A stretch of 64,000 nucleotides of DNA from positions 35,040 through 99,039 of the forward strand of contig JACPUD010000069.1 in NCBI GenBank assembly GCA_016192435.1, written 5' to 3'. Source of the stretch: Rhodocyclales bacterium. GTDB lineage: Bacteria > Pseudomonadota > Gammaproteobacteria > Burkholderiales > Rhodocyclaceae. A program made the position numbers and the translations under genes. How positions within the stretch are numbered: the stretch's first letter is position 1; each line of letters begins with the position of its first letter. A model generated the notes under the pieces. That model was given only the letters and a program-made list of their open reading frames with translations, searched no databases and was not told the DNA's origin. This document shows, piece after piece, positions 56,828-64,000 of this stretch.

Positions 56828-56898
56828 TTTAACCCTCCCCTTCGCTGCAGCAGCCCATCCCCCCCCTCCCCTTCACGCCGGACTCCCCTCCCGGCCGG

Positions 56899-56915
56899 GC
56901 GCTGCAGCGCTTTTT
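56899..56915 (+). terminator. Candidate terminator after bactofilin gene
   Basis: GCGC-TGCA-GCGC followed by five T residues. The stem is only four pairs and the surroundings are C-rich, so it is weak. Confidence 0.4.
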
Positions 56916-56994
56916 CGCTTCCCCCACGTACGCACAAGCCGACAATGCTCGGTTAAGCTTGCGGCCTTTCCCGCCAGCTTGCCCAGGAGTCCGC

Positions 56995-57519
56995 ATGTCC
57001 ACCCATCTCGTGCTCACCGTCATCGGCGACGACCGCCCCGGCCTGGTCGGCGAACTTGCGGCCGCGATCAGCGCCCACCAGGGCAACTGGCTGGAATCCT
57101 CGATGGCACAACTCGCCGGCAAGTTCGCCGGCATCGTCGAGGTCAGCGTCGATGCCGCACAAGCCGATGCACTGCGTAACGCGCTGGGCCAGCTCGCGGG
57201 GCTGAAAGTCAGCATCGAGTCGGCGCAGCCGCAGAAGTTGGCGCTGAAGGGACGGCGCTTGAAGCTGGCGCTGGTCGGCCACGACCGCATCGGCATCGTG
57301 CGCGAGGTGTCGCAGGTGCTGGCGCACCACGCCGTGAACGTCGAGAGCCTCGACACCCACACCTCGAGCGCGCCGATGTCGGCCGCCGTGCTGTTCCATG
57401 CCGTGGCCGAACTGACCGCCGCGCCCGATCTCGACGTCGGCGCCCTGACCGGGGAACTGGAGCGCATCTCCAACGATCTGATGGTCGATATCACGCTGGA
57501 CGAGACGATCCGGGTCTAG
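56995..57519 (+). CDS. gcvR: GcvR-like double ACT-domain protein
   Basis: A 174-residue protein with two ACT domains (LVLTVIGDDRPGLVGELAAA and LKLALVGHDRIGIVREVSQV). This is the layout of GcvR, which restrains GcvA activation of glycine cleavage genes when glycine is low. No gcvA is in the window and gcvTHP here has a riboswitch, so the role may differ. CAGGAGT precedes the ATG. It lies 5 bp before a GST gene. Confidence 0.7.
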   Translation: MSTHLVLTVIGDDRPGLVGELAAAISAHQGNWLESSMAQLAGKFAGIVEVSVDAAQADALRNALGQLAGLKVSIESAQPQKLALKGRRLKLALVGHDRIGIVREVSQVLAHHAVNVESLDTHTSSAPMSAAVLFHAVAELTAAPDLDVGALTGELERISNDLMVDITLDETIRV

Positions 57520-57524
57520 GTTCC

Positions 57525-58214
57525 ATGTACACGCTGCACATCGCCAACAAGAACTACTCCTCGTGGTCGCTGCGGCCCTGGGTGCTGTTGCGCGCGCTGG
57601 ACATCCCCTTTAGCGAACGCCTGCACCGGCTCGGCGCCGAGAGCTTCGGCGATTTCTCCCCCTCGGGCCGGGTGCCCTGCCTGGTTGATGGCGCGACCGT
57701 GGTCTGGGATTCGCTGGCCATCGTCGAATACCTCGCCGAAAACCATTCCGGCGTCTGGCCGCAGGATGCCAAGGCGCGCGCCTGGGCGCGCTGCGCCTGC
57801 GCCGAAATGCATTCGGGCTTCGCCGCGCTGCGCCACCAGCACGGCATGAACGTCGGCGTGCGCGTGGCGGTGGCGCAGCGTCCGCCCGAACTGCGGGCCG
57901 ACATCGCGCGCATCGAGCAACTGTGGAACCAGGGCCTGGCGCGCTTCGGCGGCCCCTTCCTGGCGGGCAGGGAATTCTGCGCCGTCGATGCCTTCTTCGC
58001 CCCCGTGGCCTACCGCTTCCGCAGCTACGGCGTCGCGGTGAACGGTGCCGCCGCCGGCTACCTCGAAACCATGCTCGCCCACCCGGCAATGCAAGAGTGG
58101 GAAACCGCGGCGCTGGCCGAGGACTTCCGCGAAGCCGCGCATGAAGCCGAGCTGGCGAGCGCCGGAACGGTCACCGCCGACCTGCGCGCCGTATCGCCAG
58201 CGCCAACTCTTTGA
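57525..58214 (+). CDS. Glutathione S-transferase family protein
   Basis: A 229-residue GST: N-terminal thioredoxin-like part with NKNYSSWSLRPWVLLRAL and SGRVPCLVDG, WDSLAIVEYLAE, then an all-helical C-terminal part (FLAGREFCAVDAFFAPVAYR). Substrate unknown. An exact dispersed repeat forms its last codons (VSPAPTL then stop), and its TGA overlaps the next ATG. The end of this protein may therefore have been rewritten by the repeat. Confidence 0.75.
   Translation: MYTLHIANKNYSSWSLRPWVLLRALDIPFSERLHRLGAESFGDFSPSGRVPCLVDGATVVWDSLAIVEYLAENHSGVWPQDAKARAWARCACAEMHSGFAALRHQHGMNVGVRVAVAQRPPELRADIARIEQLWNQGLARFGGPFLAGREFCAVDAFFAPVAYRFRSYGVAVNGAAAGYLETMLAHPAMQEWETAALAEDFREAAHEAELASAGTVTADLRAVSPAPTL
58195..58210 (+). 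repeat. Dispersed 16-bp repeat, copy 9 (3' end of GST gene)
   Basis: Exact core with prefix GCCGTAT and suffix TTGATG. It supplies the last residues of the GST and adjoins the stop/start overlap with the U32 gene. Confidence 0.8.
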
Positions 58215-59536
58215 TGAAGACTCCCGAACTGCTGGCCCCGGCCGGGTCGCTGTTGATGGCGCGCACCGCGCTGGATTTCGGCGCCACGGCGATCTACGCC
58301 GGGCAGCCGCGCTACAGCCTGCGCGTGCGCAACAACGATTTCGGCACGCTGGAAAACCTCGCCGCGGGTATCGCGCTGACCCATGCGCGCGGCGGGCATT
58401 TCTATCTGGTCAGCAACATCCTGCCGCACAACGCCAAACTCAAGACCTACCTCGAAGACATGGCGCCGGTGATGGCGCTCAAGCCAGATGCGCTGATCAT
58501 GGCCGACCCCGGCCTGATGCAGATGATCCGCGAGCGCTGGCCGCAGATGCCGATCCACCTCTCGGTGCAGGCCAACACGGTCAATCATGCGGCGGTAAAG
58601 TTCTGGCGCAGCGTCGGCGTCACGCGCGTGATCCTGTCGCGCGAACTGTCGCTCGACGAAGTCGCCGAAATCCGCCAGGAATGCCCCGACACCGAACTCG
58701 AAGTCTTCGTGCACGGCGCGCTGTGCATCGCCTATTCGGGGCGCTGCCTGCTCTCCGGCTATTTCAATCATCGCGACCCGAACCAGGGCAGTTGCACCAA
58801 TTCCTGCCGCTGGGACTACAAGGTCCATGAAGGCAGCGCAGACGAGAGCGGCGACGTCAGCCTCGCCGCGCCGCGCCCGGCAGCCGCAGCCCCCGCCAAG
58901 CCGAACACGCTGCGCCGCCCCGGCGCCACCTGGCTGCTCGAAGAAAGGGAGCGCCCCGGCGAATACATGCCGATCGAGGAAGACGAGCACGGCAGCTACA
59001 TCCTCAATTCGAAGGACCTGCGCGCCATCGAATACGTGGCGAAACTGGCCGAGATCGGCGTCGATTCGCTGAAGATCGAGGGCCGCACCAAGTCGCCCTA
59101 CTACGTCGCGCGCACCTGCCAGAGCTACGCCCAAGCGATCGACGACGCCGTCGCCGGACGGCCCTTCGACGCGCAACTGGTCGGCCAGCTCGACGGCCTC
59201 GCCAACCGCGGCTACACGGCCGGCTTCTACGATCGCCACCCCGACCGCGACTACCAGAACTACCTCTCCGGCAGCTCCGAATCCAGCCGCAGCCTCTACG
59301 TCGGCGACGTGCTCGGCTACGACGCCGAGGGCCTGGCCGAGATCGCGGTGAAGAACCATTTCGCGGTCGGCGACCGCATCGAGATCGTCCGCCCCGGCGG
59401 CAACCTCGATCTGGTCATCGACGCCATGCGGAACCGCGAGGGCGAAGCGGTCGCGGTCGCTCCCGGCAGCGGCCACCTGATGCGCATCGCCCTGCCGCCC
59501 GGCTGCACGGGCGCCTTCGTCGCGAAATACCTCTAG
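58214..59536 (+). CDS. trhP: Peptidase U32-family tRNA hydroxylation protein TrhP/YegQ
   Basis: A 440-residue U32-family protein: ELLAPAGSLLMARTALDFGA at the start, CIAYSGRCLLSGYFNHRDPN, GSCTNSCRWDY with conserved cysteines, and KIEGRTKSPYYVA. The E. coli homologue YegQ (TrhP) helps form 5-hydroxyuridine at tRNA position 34 using prephenate; it is not a true peptidase. An insert of about 30 residues rich in Ala/Pro (SLAAPRPAAAAPAKPNTLRR) follows the cysteine region. The gene is coupled to the GST gene by TGATG. Confidence 0.8.
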   Translation: MKTPELLAPAGSLLMARTALDFGATAIYAGQPRYSLRVRNNDFGTLENLAAGIALTHARGGHFYLVSNILPHNAKLKTYLEDMAPVMALKPDALIMADPGLMQMIRERWPQMPIHLSVQANTVNHAAVKFWRSVGVTRVILSRELSLDEVAEIRQECPDTELEVFVHGALCIAYSGRCLLSGYFNHRDPNQGSCTNSCRWDYKVHEGSADESGDVSLAAPRPAAAAPAKPNTLRRPGATWLLEERERPGEYMPIEEDEHGSYILNSKDLRAIEYVAKLAEIGVDSLKIEGRTKSPYYVARTCQSYAQAIDDAVAGRPFDAQLVGQLDGLANRGYTAGFYDRHPDRDYQNYLSGSSESSRSLYVGDVLGYDAEGLAEIAVKNHFAVGDRIEIVRPGGNLDLVIDAMRNREGEAVAVAPGSGHLMRIALPPGCTGAFVAKYL

Positions 59537-59541
59537 GCTCG

Positions 59542-59811
59542 ATGGGCAAACTGGTCGAGGTCCGCATCCCGATCTATCCCGAGTGCTGGGAAACCTGCGG
59601 CAGTTGCGCCCAAGGCGACATCACGGTCGAAGAAGTGCTGGTCAAGCCGGGCGACATGGTCCAGTTCGACGACAACGTCATCGTCCTCGAAACCGGCAAG
59701 GTCGCGCTCGACATCCAGTCGCCCCATGCCGGGCGCGTGGTCGAGGTGTTCGTCGAGGCCGGCCAGGAAGTCGCCGAAGGCACCGTGATCCTGACCCTAG
59801 CGACTGATTGA
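59542..59811 (+). CDS. Small stand-alone biotinyl/lipoyl-attachment protein
   Basis: An 89-residue single-domain carrier. The hairpin ETGKVALDI puts a modifiable Lys at 53, as in lipoyl and biotinyl domains, with the mirrored GQEVAEGTVILTL strand. An N-terminal cysteine cluster (ECWETCGSC, Cys15/19/22) is unusual for such domains. It lies 5 bp after trhP. No E2 or carboxylase subunit is near, so its partner enzyme is unknown. ETGKV looks more lipoyl- than biotin-like (biotin sites usually read AMKM). Confidence 0.65.
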   Translation: MGKLVEVRIPIYPECWETCGSCAQGDITVEEVLVKPGDMVQFDDNVIVLETGKVALDIQSPHAGRVVEVFVEAGQEVAEGTVILTLATD

Positions 59812-59836
59812 CGCGCATAATGGATGCGCGTAATCT
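59808..59836 (+). promoter_or_regulatory. ccdAB promoter with overlapping palindrome
   Basis: TTGACG, 17 bases, TAATCT forms a good sigma-70 promoter that begins at the end of the preceding gene. Within the spacer CGCGCAT-AATGG-ATGCGCG is a perfect 7-bp-arm inverted repeat (59812-59830), well placed as operator for autoregulation by the CcdA/CcdB complex. Confidence 0.7.
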
Positions 59837-59867
59837 GTGCGCACCAGTTACGCAGGAGACCGACACC

Positions 59868-60104
59868 ATGAGCGCCCAGCCGAAAAAAGCCGCCAACCTG
59901 ACGATCCGCGCCGACCTGCTCGAAGAGGCCCGCGCGCGCAAGATCAACCTCTCGCAGACGCTCGAAGTCGCGCTCACCGCCGAACTGAAAAAGCAGCGCG
60001 AGGCCGAGTGGCTGGAGCAGAACAAGGCCGCGATCGAGGCCTACAACCGCGAGATTGCCGAGCATGGCCTGTTCAGCGACCGTTACCGCGATTTCTGTCG
60101 ATGA
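59868..60104 (+). CDS. ccdA: CcdA-like antitoxin
   Basis: A 78-residue antitoxin: ribbon-helix-helix N-terminus (AANLTIRADLLEEARARKIN) and an acidic C-terminal toxin-wrapping tail (EWLEQNKAAIEAYNREIAEHG). CAGGAGACC precedes the ATG. It neutralises CcdB and represses the operon. Its stop overlaps the toxin start. Confidence 0.85.
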   Translation: MSAQPKKAANLTIRADLLEEARARKINLSQTLEVALTAELKKQREAEWLEQNKAAIEAYNREIAEHGLFSDRYRDFCR

Positions 60105-60418
60105 GCCAGTTTGACGTCTACGCCAACACGGACCCGACCAGCAAAGCCCGGATTCCGTATGTCGTGGCGCTGCAAAGCGACCTGCTCGATGCAATCGAAA
60201 ACCATGTCGTCGCTCCCCTGCGGCTGAAAACCGACAAGTCCATCGTCGCCGTGGTGCGCCTGAATCCGGTGGTCACGATTGCCGGCAAGCAATACCTGGT
60301 GCGCGTTCAGGACATTGCGACGGTGCCGCGCCGTTTGCTTAAACAGCCAGTCACCAACCTTTCCCCCCAGCGCGCCGAAATCCTCGCCGCGCTGGATTTC
60401 GTGTTCACCGGCTTCTAA
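60101..60418 (+). CDS. ccdB: CcdB-like gyrase-poisoning toxin
   Basis: A 105-residue CcdB fold (MSQFDVYANTDPTSKARIPY start, LDAIENHVVAPL, LVRVQDIATVPRRLL). CcdB traps DNA gyrase on cut DNA. The start codon overlaps the ccdA stop (ATGA). Sequence appears full-length, so this chromosomal module is probably active, in contrast to the broken VapBC at 22 kb. Confidence 0.85.
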   Translation: MSQFDVYANTDPTSKARIPYVVALQSDLLDAIENHVVAPLRLKTDKSIVAVVRLNPVVTIAGKQYLVRVQDIATVPRRLLKQPVTNLSPQRAEILAALDFVFTGF

Positions 60419-60441
60419 TCCCTCAACTACAGAAAAGCACC

Positions 60442-62106
<1,665 letters not shown>

Positions 62107-62177
62107 GCGCAGGCAGAACCCACCCCGCCGCCGCCCTCCCTGGCGGCGCATCAACAGCCGATCGGCGGAAAGGCACC

Positions 62178-63032
62178 ATGTCGAGCTTGCGCATCATCGC
62201 GCTGACCGTGCTGGCCATGGTCGCCTTCGCCGGCAATTCCCTGCTGTGTCGCCTTGCGCTGAGAGATACCACGATCGACGCCGCCAGCTTCACCGCGATC
62301 CGCCTGGGCTCCGGGGCGGTGATGCTCTGGCTGGTGGTACGCGTGCGGGGCGGCGCCTATACCGGCGCCGGCAGCTGGCGCTCGGCCCTGGCGCTGTTCG
62401 CCTATGCCGCCGGCTTCTCCTTTGCCTACCTGAGCCTGCCCGCCGCCAGCGGCGCGCTGCTGCTGTTCGGCGCGGTGCAGGCGACCATGATCGGCCATGG
62501 CCTGTGGGCCGGGGAACGCCTGCGGCGCATGCAGCTCGCCGGCCTGGCGCTGGCGCTCGCGGGTCTGGTAGGCCTGCTGCTGCCCGGACTGTCGGCGCCG
62601 CCGCTGCAGGGATCGCTGTTGATGCTGGGGGCGGGCGTGGCCTGGGGGGTTTATTCCCTGCGTGGCCGCGGCGCCGGCGATGCGACCCAGGTCACGGCGG
62701 GGAATTTCCTGCGTGCCGTGCCCATCGCCGCGGCATTGAGCCTGCTCATGATCGGCGACGTCTCGCTCGACCGCGCCGGCATCGCTTACGCGGTGGCCTC
62801 GGGGGCGCTGGCCTCGGGCCTCGGTTATGCCATCTGGTACACCGCGCTGCCTGGACTGAAAGCCACCAAGGCGGCCACCGTGCAGCTCAGCGTGCCGGTC
62901 ATCGCGGCCTTGGGCGGCGTGGCCTTCCTCGGCGAAGCGATTACCCTGCGCCTGATGCTGGCGTCGGTCGCCATTCTCGGCGGCATCGCGCTGGTCATCC
63001 TCGAAAAGCGGCCACCGGGCAAGACGCCCTGA
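62178..63032 (+). CDS. DMT superfamily (EamA) transporter
   Basis: A 284-residue membrane protein with ten predicted helices in two EamA repeats (VLAMVAFAGNSLLCRLAL and MLGAGVAWGVYSLRGRG). It is likely a metabolite or amino acid exporter; the substrate cannot be read from sequence. AAAGG precedes the ATG. Confidence 0.75.
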   Translation: MSSLRIIALTVLAMVAFAGNSLLCRLALRDTTIDAASFTAIRLGSGAVMLWLVVRVRGGAYTGAGSWRSALALFAYAAGFSFAYLSLPAASGALLLFGAVQATMIGHGLWAGERLRRMQLAGLALALAGLVGLLLPGLSAPPLQGSLLMLGAGVAWGVYSLRGRGAGDATQVTAGNFLRAVPIAAALSLLMIGDVSLDRAGIAYAVASGALASGLGYAIWYTALPGLKATKAATVQLSVPVIAALGGVAFLGEAITLRLMLASVAILGGIALVILEKRPPGKTP

Positions 63033-63083
63033 CTGAGCCGCTCGGCACGAAATTGATTTCCATGAGCACGTGGATTACCGTAC

Positions 63084-63099
63084 CGCCAACGCCAACTTT
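63084..63099 (+). repeat. Dispersed repeat, one-mismatch copy
   Basis: Prefix CCGTAC then CGCCAACGCCAACTTT, one base from the core, in the 150-bp gap after the EamA gene and sense with it. Confidence 0.55.
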
Positions 63100-63182
63100 G
63101 AAGCCATGCGGCGCGCGGGCCGATGCCGATGCGGCGCGGCAGACGAACCGCGCGCCAGACCAATGATCGGGAGTAAGCACTC

Positions 63183-63428
63183 ATGCTCGATGCCAATACC
63201 GTTGCGCAACTGAATCAACTGGGGATCAGCACCGAGACCATCGAGTCGGCGCTGTCCGGCCTGATCGTCCTCACGCTGCTGTCGGTGGCGGCGGCGATAC
63301 CCACGGCCATCCTGGCCAGGCGCAAGGGGCGGTCGGTCGCCGGCTGGCTGATCCTGGCGCTGACGATTCCGGTGCTCCCGCTGCTGCTGATCTGGCGCCT
63401 GCCGAAACTGCCGCCGCCGCGGCAGTAG
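63183..63428 (+). CDS. Small two-span membrane protein, unknown function
   Basis: An 81-residue protein with two hydrophobic segments (SGLIVLTLLSVAAAIPTAIL and GWLILALTIPVLPLLLIW) separated by ARRKGRSVA, and a proline-rich end. GGGAG lies before the ATG. I do not recognise a named family. Confidence 0.55.
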   Translation: MLDANTVAQLNQLGISTETIESALSGLIVLTLLSVAAAIPTAILARRKGRSVAGWLILALTIPVLPLLLIWRLPKLPPPRQ

Positions 63429-63455
63429 CCGCGGCGCGCGGCGCCTGGCCTCGCG

Positions 63456-64000
63456 TCAGGCCGGCAGCCTGGCGTAGAGGTCCACGGCTGCTTCCATGCG
63501 CCGCAGCAGGTTTTCGCTGGTGGTGAACAGCTTGCGCGCGGTCGGCGCAAAGTCATTGCCATTGCGCAGCACCAGCGTCGATTGCATGGTGTTCCAGTGT
63601 TCTGCCACGGATTCGAGTTCGCCAAGTATGACGGGGCTGCTGTCCTGCGCGACCGCGGTCAGTTCGACCAGGGCGGCGGAAAACTCCTGGCTCGCATTGT
63701 CGAGTTCGACGCGGCATTGCGCCGTCCTGATGCCCATGTGGCGGAACATGAAGAACTTGGCCACGCGCTGCGACAGCATGCGCTCCCGACCCGCGAGATT
63801 GATCAGCCGGCCCTTGCGCGTGCCGTCGGCCTGCTCGAAGCTCAAGGTCAGGGATTGCGCCGCCTGGAGAACATCCTCGTTGATACCGAATAGATCGCGT
63901 GCAGCCTGCCGCGACGGGTCGGCAGCGAGCAATGCCTGGTAACGCGGCCAGAGCCGGGCGAGTTCGGCCATCGCGGCAGTGCTTTCGGCGCCGTTCGGCC
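63456..64000 (-). CDS. PilJ N-terminal-type domain protein, 5' end beyond window
   Basis: The C-terminal 181 residues of a gene that continues past the right edge (the frame stays open to base 64000). GRERMLSQRVAKFFMFRHMG is the hallmark of the type IV pili methyl-accepting chemotaxis N-terminal (PilJ-N) domain, also found in nitrate-sensing NarX-like regions. Two helical PilJ-N units seem present. The protein ends after the domain (AAVDLYARLPA), so it is a stand-alone sensor module and not a full chemoreceptor, unless an upstream part adds other domains. Confidence 0.6.
   Translation of the reverse strand, partial: PNGAESTAAMAELARLWPRYQALLAADPSRQAARDLFGINEDVLQAAQSLTLSFEQADGTRKGRLINLAGRERMLSQRVAKFFMFRHMGIRTAQCRVELDNASQEFSAALVELTAVAQDSSPVILGELESVAEHWNTMQSTLVLRNGNDFAPTARKLFTTSENLLRRMEAAVDLYARLPA

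Noticed and set aside
57237..57252. AAGTTGGCGCTGAAGG resembling the dispersed repeat
   Set aside because: Only nine or ten bases match and the prefix is absent; it encodes QKLALKG in an ACT protein and is likely chance.

Overview
The window is GC-rich, densely coding chromosomal DNA of a respiratory betaproteobacterium. A Rhodocyclales-like lineage is my best guess. It rests on the mix of an NosR-type protein, anaerobic GlpABC-type dehydrogenase, multihaem cytochrome c, ArsM/ArsS arsenic methylation genes, many GGDEF/EAL regulators and the LexA-ImuA-ImuB plus DnaE2 mutasome. No rRNA, tRNA, CRISPR array, prophage or intact insertion sequence was recognised.

Layout. 1-5.5 kb: a 5'-partial TonB gene behind a Fur-like box, an orphan NosR/NirI-type flavoprotein, a DUF4126 membrane protein, ArsS and a HAD hydrolase. 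5.7-15 kb: a glycerol-3-phosphate block (GlpC-like, GlpA, GlpB, then UgpB-A-E-C) facing a HAD-IIB phosphatase. 15-20.3 kb: a membrane-anchored J-domain-like protein, a diguanylate cyclase with a periplasmic CXXCH haem motif, and an ECF sigma / anti-sigma / Cys-rich CWC operon divergent from exported MsrB-MsrA. 20.4-30 kb: an arsenic block (ArsM, PiT remnant, TVP38-oxidoreductase fusion, glycosyltransferase fusion, FAD oxidoreductase), interrupted by about 1.5 kb of gene debris (PiT, VapBC, AraC and AhpD-like fragments) and a GGDEF/EAL gene. 30-38 kb: a FeeM-like acyltransferase next to a 7TM-PAS-GGDEF-EAL protein, a hydrolase and dnaE2 with an SOS box. 38-45.6 kb: a chemoreceptor, a histidine kinase, an NtrC-type regulator and an eight-haem-motif lipoprotein cytochrome behind an evident sigma-54 promoter with upstream inverted repeats. 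45.6-51 kb: an ArsR-rhodanese regulator divergent from a DsrE protein, TlpA, a methyltransferase, and lexA-imuA-imuB. 51-57.5 kb: a tandem glycine riboswitch, gcvT-gcvH-gcvP, a bactofilin and a GcvR-like ACT protein. 57.5-64 kb: a GST, TrhP/YegQ, a tiny biotinyl/lipoyl-type protein, CcdAB, EttA, a DMT transporter, a small membrane protein and a partial PilJ-N-type gene.

The most unusual signal is not a gene. A 16-bp core, CGCCAGCGCCAACTYT, usually preceded by SCGTNN, occurs nine times exactly in 64 kb and several more times in degenerate form. Six exact copies lie inside coding sequence (tonB, dnaE2, tlpA, imuA, gcvP and a GST gene), and eight of nine are in the sense orientation of the gene they sit in or follow. 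It behaves like a dispersed genomic signal, such as an uptake-like or REP-like sequence, that conserved genes tolerate in frame.

How the genes work together. The 5.7-14.1 kb block would import sn-glycerol-3-phosphate and oxidise it into the quinone pool. ArsM, ArsS and the two glycosyltransferase domains resemble an arsenosugar pathway whose locus is scattered and partly decayed. The 38-45.6 kb cluster looks like a self-contained circuit in which a two-component system turns on one multihaem cytochrome. The glycine cleavage genes have both an RNA switch and a GcvR-like regulator nearby. Two separate loci of the SOS mutasome carry matching LexA boxes.
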